DNA of 64,000 nucleotides, taken from positions 1 through 64,000 of the forward strand of contig NZ_JBKQWY010000011.1 of assembly GCF_047308265.1 (NCBI RefSeq). The letters are read 5' to 3'. The position numbers were made by a program, and so were the translations under genes. The notes beneath the pieces are model-generated. The model saw nothing but the letters and a program-made list of their open reading frames with translations, did no database searches and was not told where the DNA came from. Position 1 is the stretch's first letter. The number at the start of each line of letters is the position of its first letter. Source of the stretch: Maricaulis sp047308265. Lineage in GTDB: Bacteria > Pseudomonadota > Alphaproteobacteria > Caulobacterales > Maricaulaceae. Shown piece by piece: positions 1 to 7,804 of this stretch.

Positions 1-1236
1 ATAGGAACTGCTTCTGCCATCGCTGATGCGGCAACGCGCTCTGCCATCGACGGAACTGATTTTGGCGATAACGTTCTCGCTATACTGCCCAGCGTGATCG
101 GACAGACGATTGGTAAAGCTATTGCGGGGGGGGTCTCAAAATCGATTGAGAGCGCGAAGGGTGGCGAGGATCGCGAAATCGACTATCTCAACGACGATCT
201 TGAGACGATATTCCCTAGTCTCGACCGTCTTCGCAAATTGGCAGGATTGTCAGATTCGACGTCTCTCGGAACCGAATCTGGCTTGTTCTCCTTATCTGCC
301 GATTTTTGGGATTTGGTAGACCCCGTATCTTTGCCAGCCTTCGACGTTGCACAGACTGCAATCTTAGCATCAGACGCAGCCTCGGGCGTCTTCGGCGCGG
401 GATCAGCCTCTAGAGCCGAATTCTTGACTTCGGGGGCGCTTAGAATTTTCGGGACCTTGGTGACCGCGGAGCACTTCTTAAGATATTCCGTAGCCCAAGC
501 TGAGAGAGCTCAGGTGGAGCAAGCGATTGAGGATTTTGGCCTCGATTCATCTCAGACCTCTCATGTAATGGCGGCCAACGCATATGTGTGGGCACAATAC
601 CAGTTGCCGTTGCATTCAAGTGCAAATTTCTACGGAGGAGATCTTAACGCGGCGTCTGAAGCGATCATGCGCCTTGAGTTGGTGAATCCAGGCCTTACGG
701 CCATTGCATCCAACCGCGCTTTTATCGGGACCGAGGATCAGCGGCAGGCACGAATCATCATCCGGATGGCAGCCGAGGCGGCTATTGCCGACTACAATCT
801 TGAAAGCCGCAGCCGACGACCAAGCGGTGTAGACAGGCATTTGCAAACAACATCAGCCTCGGCGCGGGCAGCCCTATCACTCCGAACTGGCGATGATATG
901 CGGGCCCACCATCTTGTTCCGGCAAACGTTTGGGGGCAAACTCCGATATTGGCACAATCGGCTTATGAGGCAGGTTGGCGTGTCGATAGCATCATGAATC
1001 TCATTGCTTTGCCGGCAAATGAGATTGCACAGCAAAGGATTGGCAATACACTTCCTATCCACAACACGCAGCATCCCGACTATGATACGCAGACTCGCGT
1101 CCAAATCGCTACGTTGCGAGCGACGATTGGCGGGCGAGCACCAACACCTCTTGAGGCAAGAGGCATTTTCGAAACGGTCGCGCTGGTCAACCGGCTCCAG
1201 ATTGTTTCGAGAATTTGGCACCCAAGGATGCACTGA
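1..1236 (+). CDS. Polymorphic toxin, C-terminal part with AHH-type nuclease domain (5' end outside window)
   Basis: The reading frame is open from base 1, so the GTG at 94 is not a real start and this is the last ~411 residues of a longer protein. The C-terminus carries the AHH signature of the HNH/ENDO VII nuclease superfamily: RAHHLVP with the His pair at about residues 303-304, then NLIALP and a second histidine block around PIHNTQHPDY (about 353-361). In this family these residues bind metal and cleave nucleic acid. The start of the visible part is Ala/Gly/Ser-rich, like the linker before toxin tips in large secreted effectors. The gene directly downstream begins 2 bases after the stop and is the probable immunity partner. 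The delivery route (T5SS, T6SS or other) cannot be told because the N-terminus is missing. Confidence 0.8.
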   Translation: MGTASAIADAATRSAIDGTDFGDNVLAILPSVIGQTIGKAIAGGVSKSIESAKGGEDREIDYLNDDLETIFPSLDRLRKLAGLSDSTSLGTESGLFSLSADFWDLVDPVSLPAFDVAQTAILASDAASGVFGAGSASRAEFLTSGALRIFGTLVTAEHFLRYSVAQAERAQVEQAIEDFGLDSSQTSHVMAANAYVWAQYQLPLHSSANFYGGDLNAASEAIMRLELVNPGLTAIASNRAFIGTEDQRQARIIIRMAAEAAIADYNLESRSRRPSGVDRHLQTTSASARAALSLRTGDDMRAHHLVPANVWGQTPILAQSAYEAGWRVDSIMNLIALPANEIAQQRIGNTLPIHNTQHPDYDTQTRVQIATLRATIGGRAPTPLEARGIFETVALVNRLQIVSRIWHPRMH

Positions 1237-1238
1237 CC

Positions 1239-1934
1239 ATGACTAGATATTGGGTGTTCACGCCATGGCTTCCTTACACAGTTGATGCAGATGAAATGGT
1301 CGCGAACTGTAAGTTCTTGAACGGCCAGGAAGTCTTTGCCGCCGGGCTTTCCGCTGGCGAGTTTCGCAGCACGCCCTTCCCAATGGCGCAATTGAAGATG
1401 ACCATGCCTGGCTTCGATCTCGATTGTTTTGATTGGGATGGTCAAACGATTGTGTCTGAGAAGTTTCGTCTTGCGGCGGGGTTGGCGTCAGATGAAATCG
1501 AGTACTTCGATATTGATGCCTCTGAGACAGCGAGTTGGGCGCAAGAGAAGAAATACAAGATCATGAGCATCCCCGTGAACGCAGCGCTGGCCGATGTGTC
1601 GCTTAGGTTTGGGGGAGCACCTTCAACTTCAGCTGTGGTCAGCGCCATGATGGCCGGAAAGATCGCGGTCAAGAGCTCAGTGTCTATTCCGTTCGAGCTG
1701 TTTCACGATACGGTTCTGCGGGGGTACAGGTTCTGCACGGATGAATTTGCGCTGCGCCTGCTTCGCGCTGGCTGCACTGGGATGCGTTTTCTTGATCCCG
1801 ACTTTATTGGACGACCTAGGCCGATGCGCTATCGAACCCTCCGAGGCGTGGAAGAGGCGGGTGATTGGGATCCTGTCGCGAAAATTTTGCATTCTAAATT
1901 GGTCGAGAGCATTCCAGACGCGATCTCGAACTAA
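1239..1934 (+). CDS. Probable immunity protein for the upstream AHH toxin (DUF1629/Imm-like)
   Basis: A 231-residue protein starting at ATG 1239, two bases after the toxin stop, with an AAGGA ribosome site at about 1224-1228 inside the toxin gene. A TTG at 1215 would extend it, but the ATG fits the ribosome site better. It has no signal peptide or membrane segment, so it is a cytoplasmic protein. The C-terminal half, with FCTDEFALRLLRAGCTGMRF, resembles the end of DUF1629/Imm11- or Imm43-type immunity proteins, where a short helix precedes a G-x-x-F strand. That family match is from memory of the pattern and is tentative. Position, size and cotranscription support the immunity role more strongly than sequence does. 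Confidence 0.6.
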   Translation: MTRYWVFTPWLPYTVDADEMVANCKFLNGQEVFAAGLSAGEFRSTPFPMAQLKMTMPGFDLDCFDWDGQTIVSEKFRLAAGLASDEIEYFDIDASETASWAQEKKYKIMSIPVNAALADVSLRFGGAPSTSAVVSAMMAGKIAVKSSVSIPFELFHDTVLRGYRFCTDEFALRLLRAGCTGMRFLDPDFIGRPRPMRYRTLRGVEEAGDWDPVAKILHSKLVESIPDAISN

Positions 1935-2180
1935 GCGCTTTTCGACCCGCTTACGAATTTGGGCGTGGCCCGTGGTCATGGTCTGCGTCCCTTTCTACCG
2001 GACAACGCCATTGCCCGGTGTGTCCTCCGGGTCACGCGGTCGGATCCTGTCTGTCAGGCGCACGAGCGGGTCAGCTGTCACACAAGATGCACAACTGCGC
2101 GCGCTTCCTTCGGAATCGTGATAAGCAGCGGAAATCATCACGTAAATAGGATTGCTTCTGTGCGCAGTGCTCGAAATGCC

Positions 2181-2330
2181 CCGGGCCAGAGCGGCCCGGC
2201 GGTGGCACTGCATCCCTCAACCGCCTGAATTTACGCGTCTAAGGTATGGGCCATGAAGGCCCGGCGTGCGTGGCGCGGGGCGGGTCTGCCGCACAGTGCG
2301 GCATGGCGTGTTGGCGGCCCTTGCGGGCCG
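2181..2330. repeat. Cluster of three perfect short inverted repeats
   Basis: Three hairpins lie within 150 bases. CCGGGCC/GGCCCGG is at 2181-2199 with a 5-base loop. TGCCGCA/TGCGGCA is at 2287-2303 with a 3-base loop. CGGCCC/GGGCCG is at 2315-2330 with a TTGC loop. None is followed by a T-run, so they are not classical terminators. They could be part of a structured RNA, or REP-like debris at an integration point next to the mobile-type toxin module. Confidence 0.5.
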
Positions 2331-2834
2331 GTTGAGGGAGGATGTGTGGTGTCTGTGTCACAGAAGAACGGGGCGTCTGATCGGGATCCGGAACGGATGC
2401 GGGTTCCCCGTGAGCTGGCCGAGGGCTCAAATACAACTCGGTGCGCCTCTGGCCGAAAGCTTCGTTTGGATACTGGTCGTGTGAACGTCGAACAAGTGAT
2501 GGGGCTGTCTGGCGGTTCACTTATTGTTATGCAAGGCCGGTTTTACGATCGGGGCTTTGACGATGATCAGGAACGCTTCATGTTTGATAATGCAGAGTAT
2601 GTTGCGCGCAATTTTAATGACCCTCTGCAAGTCACGGAAATCATCGCGGTGCATCCGAACCTGTCGTGCGAACCTAGCCGTCAGGCATCGTCAACTGAAC
2701 ATTGAGTGATCGTGCCGAGCTACCTATTCTGCCTCATTCCGTCTGATGTTGTCATTTGTTCCACTGCTTCGTTCATTTGCGCCGCGCCCATACCCCCAAT
2801 TCCCTTCGCGGTCGCGTCACCCTCTCCGACGCCC

Positions 2835-2856
2835 CCCGCGTATTCGCGGGTTTGAT
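2835..2856 (+). terminator. Terminator-like hairpin upstream of flgF
   Basis: Stem CCCGCG (2835-2840), loop TATT, stem CGCGGG (2845-2850), followed by TTTGATT. The stem is short and the T-tract is weak. It would terminate transcripts coming from the toxin side about 200 bases before flgF. Confidence 0.35.
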
Positions 2857-3059
2857 TCCGGGCTCCTGAAATCAACTATCGGCGGGCAAGCGCAAGATAA
2901 CAGATTGCACCCTCCTCGCTGAAAACAGGCCCCGGGACAAACCCGAGAGAGAGACCACACCCAGCCCCATTTCGGTTGCATAACACGAATATCACCAATC
3001 CCACTTGCATCGCGCCAAAAGTGTGGTCTAGGGTCCGCGCCGTATGTGGGGTACGCGTT

Positions 3060-3779
3060 ATGGACTTGTTGAGTGTTGCTGAAATCATGTTATCGACGTC
3101 GCAAAAGCGGCTCGAAACCGTGTCACGCAATATTTCCAACACCGAAACGAGTGGCCATAAGCGACTGGTTTCATTTGAAAATATTCTTGAAACCGCGCGC
3201 TCTGGCTCGATCACATCGCCCCTTGCGGCCCAGGCCTTCGCCACCGATGTGGTGATGGCGCAGGGCGCGTTGAGCCTCACCGATCGCCCGCTTGATCTTG
3301 CAATCAGTGGTTCGGGCTTTTTCAAAATGATGGACGGGGGGCAGATTCAGCTCTCCCGCAACGGCGCCTTCCAGCTGGATGGTGACGGGCATCTGATCGA
3401 TGTTCAGGGCCGATATCTGCTCGATGAACACGACACCCCCATCCGCCTGCCCCACGCCGCAGTGAGCATTGAGAGCGACGGCACGATCATCGATGACGGC
3501 ATCGCCCTGGCCCGTATCGGCCTGGTGGATGTCACCGACGGGGCCGTCCTGTCACCGCTCGGCGGTGCCAGCTTCCAGGCCGACCCTGCCGACCTGCTCC
3601 CTGTGGAGCGGGCCCAGGTGCTACAGGGCATGCTGGAAGGTTCCAATGTCGATCTGGCGCCGGAAATGCTGTCCATGATGACGGCCCTGCGACAGGGCGA
3701 AATGGGGGCCCGCATGGTCCAGGTCTATGATCAGCTGATGGGTCAGGTCTTTACAACATTCGGGAGTTCGCGCCGATGA
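3060..3779 (+). CDS. flgF: Flagellar proximal rod protein FlgF
   Basis: A 239-residue rod protein of the axial family. The N-terminal coiled-coil/rod motif carries NISNTETSGHKR (the ANN/NTxGxK signature). The mid-domain shows the LDLAISGSGFF block typical of FlgF/FlgG, and the C-terminal SNVDLAPEMLSMMTALR matches the family's closing helix. FlgF builds the proximal rod in the periplasm and is exported by the flagellar type III apparatus, so it has no signal peptide. The start is ATG 3060; an upstream ATG at 2976 would add a non-family tail. It is the first gene of the flagellar run and its stop overlaps the flgG start by 4 bases. Confidence 0.9.
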   Translation: MDLLSVAEIMLSTSQKRLETVSRNISNTETSGHKRLVSFENILETARSGSITSPLAAQAFATDVVMAQGALSLTDRPLDLAISGSGFFKMMDGGQIQLSRNGAFQLDGDGHLIDVQGRYLLDEHDTPIRLPHAAVSIESDGTIIDDGIALARIGLVDVTDGAVLSPLGGASFQADPADLLPVERAQVLQGMLEGSNVDLAPEMLSMMTALRQGEMGARMVQVYDQLMGQVFTTFGSSRR

Positions 3780-4516
3780 ATACCGCCTTTGATATCGCCG
3801 GTGTGGGCCTGTCAAACTACCAGCGCGCGCTGGATATTCTCGCCCATAATGTCACCAATCTGAACACCACCGGGTTCAAGCGCACGGATGTGCGGTTCAG
3901 CGATATCCTGGCTGCCTCGGCCGGTGAGCCCCGCCCGGCGGCCGGCGCGCGCCTTACCCCGCACACGGTGATGTCGGTTCAGGGTGAGATGCAACAGACC
4001 GGCGGCGCTCTGGATCTGGCCATTGATGGTCTGGGCTTTATCGAGCTGATGGGCGATCACGGCGAGAGCGTGCTGTGGCGCGGCGGTCATCTGCGCCTGA
4101 ATGAAGACGGATATCTGACCGCCGATAATGGTCTGACCCTGCGCGCGATGATCAATCTGCCCTATGACAGTGCCGAGCTGGAAATCGCGGAGGATGGCCG
4201 TGTGCTCTCGCGCGATGGCACCGGCGAGACCCGCGAGATCGGTCATATCGATCTGGTACGGGTGATGGATGACGGCGCTCTGACCGCCCGAAGCGGCGGG
4301 TATTACACCCTGGAGCCGGGCACGCGCCTGGTGGATGTCCAGCCGGGCGAAGACGGGGCGGGCCTGTTGCGCCATGGCTATGTGGAGCGCTCGAATGTGG
4401 ATCTCAGCGCGGAGATGATCGAGCTGATGATCATCCAGCGCGCCTATACGGCCAATGCCCAGGTGGTCCAGGCCGCCGATCAGCTGGCCTCGATCACCAA
4501 TAATCTCAGGCGCTGA
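3776..4516 (+). CDS. flgG: Flagellar distal rod protein FlgG
   Basis: A 246-residue rod protein, slightly shorter than the usual ~260. The N-terminal motif is HNVTNLNTTGFKR, the middle block is LDLAIDGLGFIEL, and the C-terminus SNVDLSAEMIELMIIQRAYTANAQVV is the classic FlgG/FlgE closing helix. FlgG forms the distal rod that passes through the P and L rings. It overlaps flgF (ATGA) and flgA by one base, so it is translationally coupled to both. It was called FlgG rather than FlgF because of the QRAYTANA motif and the order flgF-flgG-flgA-flgH-flgI. Confidence 0.9.
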   Translation: MNTAFDIAGVGLSNYQRALDILAHNVTNLNTTGFKRTDVRFSDILAASAGEPRPAAGARLTPHTVMSVQGEMQQTGGALDLAIDGLGFIELMGDHGESVLWRGGHLRLNEDGYLTADNGLTLRAMINLPYDSAELEIAEDGRVLSRDGTGETREIGHIDLVRVMDDGALTARSGGYYTLEPGTRLVDVQPGEDGAGLLRHGYVERSNVDLSAEMIELMIIQRAYTANAQVVQAADQLASITNNLRR

Positions 4517-4947
4517 TGATGTCCGGTCTTGTGAGTTCCATTGTTCTGGGTGCTGCGGCCTGTGTCGCAACGCATACGGACGTGCCTGGGGGGAGCCTGA
4601 TCACCCGGGACATGGTCCAGGTGGTGGCGTGTGAGCTCAACGCCGAGCGCCCGGCCGTGGTGTATGATCGCCGCTCAGCGTCTGTCCGCACGATCACCGC
4701 CCTGCCCGCGGGCACCTATCTGGGCTCGGTCGTGCTGGCGCCATCGCACACCCATGATCGCGGCACACAGATGGTGATGCAGGTGGAGCGCGGCGCTGTG
4801 CGCATTGAACGCCAGGTCGCGCTGGCGCAGACCCTTCATGCCGATCAGGCACGTGTCTTCGTGCAGGGCGAGGACGGATCCGTCTTTGCGGTCTCCCGCG
4901 AGGCTCTGAGCCCGGCTGCCCCAAGCGATCGGGAGCCGGCCTCATGA
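4516..4947 (+). CDS. flgA: Flagellar P-ring assembly chaperone FlgA (short form)
   Basis: A 143-residue protein in the flgA position between flgG and flgH. It contains an SAF-like stretch (PGGSLITRDMV, then LPAGTYLGSVVL) that in FlgA binds FlgI during P-ring assembly in the periplasm. It is much shorter than usual FlgA (over 200 aa), keeping essentially the SAF part. The N-terminal GLVSSIVLGAAACVA is a plausible export signal. Assignment rests on the SAF pattern plus synteny. Confidence 0.75.
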   Translation: MMSGLVSSIVLGAAACVATHTDVPGGSLITRDMVQVVACELNAERPAVVYDRRSASVRTITALPAGTYLGSVVLAPSHTHDRGTQMVMQVERGAVRIERQVALAQTLHADQARVFVQGEDGSVFAVSREALSPAAPSDREPAS

Positions 4948-5531
4948 AACGCCCCACCCGTCTGCACGCCCTGCTCGCCGCGCTCTGCCTGATCCTGCCA
5001 GCGGGAACGGCACAGGCCGACGATCTGTTCCGCAATTCACGCTTTGCCGGCATGGCGCATGATCTCAAGGCCGGTGCCATTGGCGACAGCCTGACCGTGC
5101 TGGTGATTGAAAATGCCGAAGCGCGCAATTCATCCAGCCAGGCCTCGCGCCGGGGCGGTTCGATCGATGGCGGGCTGAACACCTCGGCCCAGATCGATTT
5201 CGGTGAACTCTCTCTGGGGGGCGAATATGGTCGCCAGGGCGAAGTCCGTCGCAGCGACAGCCTGGTGGCGCAGATCAGCGTGGTGATCGAGGACATTCTG
5301 CCCAATGGCGATTTCCGCATCCAGGGGGAACAATCGCTGCTGGTGAATGGCAAGCAGACCGTCATCAGCATTCGCGGCCGTGTGCGTCCCAGCGATGTCA
5401 GCGCGAGCAATGAAGTTTTGTCCTACCGTATCTCCGAAGCCGAGATCCACTATGACGGCGAGGGCTTTGACCAGGATGCTGACGCGCCGGGCCCGATCCG
5501 CTCCTTCTTCCGTCGACTGGGTCTGGGTTGA
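4944..5531 (+). CDS. flgH: Flagellar L-ring protein FlgH
   Basis: A 195-residue secreted protein with a signal peptide ending near TAQA/D (about residue 25). Family blocks are visible: LFRNSRFAGMAHDLKAGAIGDSLTVLV near the N-terminus and PNGDFRIQGEQSLLVNG later, then the closing RVRPSDVSASNEVLSYRISEAEI region. FlgH forms the outer-membrane L ring. Unlike most FlgH proteins I see no good lipobox (the only early Cys sits in AALC), so it may not be lipidated. It overlaps flgA by 4 bases. Confidence 0.92.
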   Translation: MKRPTRLHALLAALCLILPAGTAQADDLFRNSRFAGMAHDLKAGAIGDSLTVLVIENAEARNSSSQASRRGGSIDGGLNTSAQIDFGELSLGGEYGRQGEVRRSDSLVAQISVVIEDILPNGDFRIQGEQSLLVNGKQTVISIRGRVRPSDVSASNEVLSYRISEAEIHYDGEGFDQDADAPGPIRSFFRRLGLG

Positions 5532-6688
5532 TGCGTACGACGATGACCCTCCTCGCCGGCCTGACCCTGGCCGCCAGCCCGGCAGCGCAGGTCCGGGCAG
5601 ATGAGCCGGGCATAGCTCCCGCTGTCGCACCCGTGACCCGCGGCGTGCCGCTCAGCGCGCTGGGCCGGTATGAAGGTTGGCGGGAAAATGCCCTGATCGG
5701 TTACGGCCTCGTCGTGGGCCTTGCGGGTTCGGGCGATAGCGGTCGGTCCGATGTGACCCGCCAGGCCTTGCAGAATGTCTATGCGCGCCTGGGCACAACG
5801 GTCAGCGAAGCCGATATCTCCAGCCGCAATGTCGCTGTGGTGATTGTGACAGCGCGCCTGCCCGCAGCGGCCAATGTCGGCGATGAAATCGATATCACCG
5901 TATCCTCCGCTGCAGATGCACGCAGCCTGGCTGGCGGGCAATTATTGATGACGCCCCTTTTGGGCCCGGATGGCCAGCCCTACGCCCTCGCCCAGGGCGC
6001 GCTGGTCACCGGCGGCGACAGTTTCGAGAGCGAGCTGAACCGGTCTCAGCGCAACTATCCCACGACTGGCCGAATCGAAGCCGGCGCCACGGTCGAACGC
6101 TCGGTCAACGCCCATCTGGTGGGTGCTGATGGCCAGATCCGGTTTTTCCTGTACGACCCCAATTTCACGACGGCCACACGGATCGCCTCGGCGATCAATG
6201 CCCGTTTTGGTTATGCCATCGCAACGGCCGATCATGCTGACCAGGTGTCCATCCGCCCCGTGGGACATGACAGCGCGCTGACCGCCTTTATCGCCAGCCT
6301 GGAAGAGATCCGGGTCGAACCCGGCCGCGTCCCGCGCATCGTCATCAATGAGCGCACCGGAACCATTGTTGCGGGCGGTGATGTGATCATCGACAGCGTG
6401 GTGATTTCCCAGGGCGATATTCGCATCACGGTGACAGCCGAGAACACCGCATCACAACCGGCCTTCATTTCCGGCTTTGCAAGTGATGTATCGAGCCTGG
6501 TCGTGACCAATACTGAGCTGAGCGTCGAACGGGCCGCGAATGATGTGGTCGCCAGCTTTCCCAATACAACCGTCGCCGACCTGGTTCAGGGCCTGGCCGA
6601 CGCCAATGTCGATACCCGTCGCATGATCAGCATATTGCAGGCCGTCCAGTCCGCGGGCGCCCTGCATGCTGAAATCATCGTGCAGTAG
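5531..6688 (+). CDS. flgI: Flagellar P-ring protein FlgI
   Basis: A 385-residue periplasmic ring protein with a signal peptide (to about residue 23). It has the conserved run RYEGWRENALIGYGLVVGLAGSGDS, where FlgI normally has GVRxNQLxGYGLVVGLxGTGD, and GTIVAGGDVIIDSVVISQGDI in the C-terminal half. Length is normal (~370-390). It assembles the peptidoglycan P ring with FlgA. ATG 5531 overlaps the flgH stop by one base; a TTG at 5528 is also in frame but less likely. Confidence 0.93.
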   Translation: MRTTMTLLAGLTLAASPAAQVRADEPGIAPAVAPVTRGVPLSALGRYEGWRENALIGYGLVVGLAGSGDSGRSDVTRQALQNVYARLGTTVSEADISSRNVAVVIVTARLPAAANVGDEIDITVSSAADARSLAGGQLLMTPLLGPDGQPYALAQGALVTGGDSFESELNRSQRNYPTTGRIEAGATVERSVNAHLVGADGQIRFFLYDPNFTTATRIASAINARFGYAIATADHADQVSIRPVGHDSALTAFIASLEEIRVEPGRVPRIVINERTGTIVAGGDVIIDSVVISQGDIRITVTAENTASQPAFISGFASDVSSLVVTNTELSVERAANDVVASFPNTTVADLVQGLADANVDTRRMISILQAVQSAGALHAEIIVQ

Positions 6689-6698
6689 GAGCGAGATC

Positions 6699-7040
6699 AT
6701 GGACGCGATCACCGGCGCCATTCTGGAAAAGGCCATTGATGGCCTGTCGACCCGGTATCTTTATCTGGCGCAAAACATCGCCAACGCCAATTCCGGTGCA
6801 TTTCGTCCGGTCGAAGTGCGGTTTGAAGACGATTTGCGCCTGGCCGCCCAGTCCGGCCTGTCTGCAATCGAGGCCGTGGAGCCGGAGGTTGTCACGTCCA
6901 GCCGTGTGATTGAGGGCTCCGAGCAAAGACTGGACCTCCAGCTGGCAGAGGCCGCGCAAACCTCCATGCGGTACTCGGCCCTCATCGAACTTCTCAGCCG
7001 CAACATGTCGCTGCACCGCAGTGTCGTGACATCGAGGTAG
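6699..7040 (+). CDS. flgB: Flagellar basal-body rod protein FlgB
   Basis: A 113-residue proximal rod protein. The N-terminus YLAQNIANANSGAFRPVEVRFED is the FlgB/FlgC N-terminal signature, and the C-terminal SMRYSALIELLSRNMSLHRSVV is the usual FlgB helix (YxxxxxLLxxxxxxLRxAI). The start ATG 6699 has an AGGAG site at 6687-6691; an upstream in-frame ATG lies inside flgI. It comes 5 bases before flgC. The sequence is slightly shorter than typical FlgB (~130 aa). Confidence 0.85.
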   Translation: MDAITGAILEKAIDGLSTRYLYLAQNIANANSGAFRPVEVRFEDDLRLAAQSGLSAIEAVEPEVVTSSRVIEGSEQRLDLQLAEAAQTSMRYSALIELLSRNMSLHRSVVTSR

Positions 7041-7045
7041 TCCCC

Positions 7046-7471
7046 ATGAATGCGTACGACATCAGTATCAGTGGCCTGAATGTTGAGTGGCAGCGCCTGG
7101 AAATCATCGCGCAGAACCTTGCCAACATGAATTCGAGCGCCGCGGACGGTTCAACGTTTCAACCCCTGCGACTGGTGAGTGGTCCAGCACAAAGCTTCCA
7201 GTCCACGCTCGATCAGGCGGGTGAACACGCGGGTCCAATGGGTGTTCAGGTGCTGGGTGTCGAGGCCGATTCCACCCGTCCACGCCAGGTTCTCGATCCC
7301 GACCACCCCCACGCTGACGCGGAAGGTTTTGTGAACTACCCCGATATCGATCACGCCGCCCAGATGACGCTGATGATCCGCACCTCGCGGGCCTATGAAG
7401 CCAATCTGACAACAATCACCCTGGCCCAGCAGATGTACAGCCGGGCCCTGGAGATCGGGCGGCAAGCATGA
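7046..7471 (+). CDS. flgC: Flagellar basal-body rod protein FlgC
   Basis: A 141-residue rod protein. It starts DISISGLNVEWQRLEIIAQNLANMNS, the FlgC version of the rod-protein N-terminal motif. It contains the family's HPHADAEGFVNYPDID turn (xHPDADxxGYVxxPNV in other FlgC) and ends with RAYEANLTTITLAQQMYSRALEIG. It forms the proximal rod with FlgB and FlgF in the periplasm. It overlaps fliE by 4 bases. Confidence 0.93.
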   Translation: MNAYDISISGLNVEWQRLEIIAQNLANMNSSAADGSTFQPLRLVSGPAQSFQSTLDQAGEHAGPMGVQVLGVEADSTRPRQVLDPDHPHADAEGFVNYPDIDHAAQMTLMIRTSRAYEANLTTITLAQQMYSRALEIGRQA

Positions 7472-7797
7472 CGGGCGTTGAACTCATTGCCGCCATTTCT
7501 GCGGTCAGCACTCAAGGCGTGACACCACAGGCCGTTACGCCACAGACGATCACGCAGGACCCGCCCCAGGCCGGTGCGCCCGGTTTTGCCGAGCTCATGC
7601 AGACCGGACTCGCCAATCTTGAAGCCAAGGTGGATACCGCCGACGATCTAGTGCGGGCCTTCGCCCTGGGTGAAGATGTCCCCATTCATGAGGTGACAAT
7701 CGCTCTGGAAGAGGCCCGTCTCTCCGTGGAACTGGCCCTGCAAGTGCGCAATCGCATGGTGGAAGCCTATCGCGACATCATGAATACACAGCTGTGA
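7468..7797 (+). CDS. fliE: Flagellar hook-basal body complex protein FliE
   Basis: A 109-residue protein located between flgC and fliF, as usual for fliE. The C-terminal half has the FliE signature: VPIHEVTIALEEARLSVELALQVRNRMVEAYRDIM. In the family the MIAxExAxLSxQLxxxVRNKxVEAYxEIM pattern anchors the rod to the MS ring. It is exported by the flagellar type III system and has no signal peptide. The N-terminal third is Thr/Gln/Pro-rich and variable. Confidence 0.92.
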   Translation: MTGVELIAAISAVSTQGVTPQAVTPQTITQDPPQAGAPGFAELMQTGLANLEAKVDTADDLVRAFALGEDVPIHEVTIALEEARLSVELALQVRNRMVEAYRDIMNTQL

Positions 7798-7804
7798 CCG
7801 CACT

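Larger units (their letters stand above)
1935..3059. other. Gene-poor interval between toxin/immunity pair and flagellar cluster
   Basis: About 1.1 kb with no convincing gene. Plus-strand open frames at 2253-2705 and 1959-2228 have no recognisable domain, and the first runs straight through several perfect hairpins. The 3' half of the 2253 frame (from about 2530) has a more protein-like, acidic composition and could be a small orphan gene or a remnant. The interval holds a cluster of GC-rich inverted repeats (2181-2330) and one terminator-like hairpin (2835-2853). I saw no clear sigma-54 (GG-N10-GC) or sigma-28 promoter before flgF. Confidence 0.5.

Noticed and set aside
2253..2705. 150-codon plus-strand open frame as a gene
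   Set aside because: It begins in hairpin-rich DNA, has no recognisable domain and no good ribosome site. Kept only as an interval note.
2845..2870. T-arm-like stretch (GCGGGTTTGATTCCGGG) suggesting a tRNA or permuted tmRNA end
   Set aside because: The flanking stem bases do not pair properly and T-loop C56 is T. No acceptor stem, anticodon arm or tag reading frame could be found nearby.
2950..3060. Sigma-54 promoter (GG-N10-GC) for the flagellar operon
   Set aside because: The only TTGC-like element has no matching GG at the right distance on either strand.
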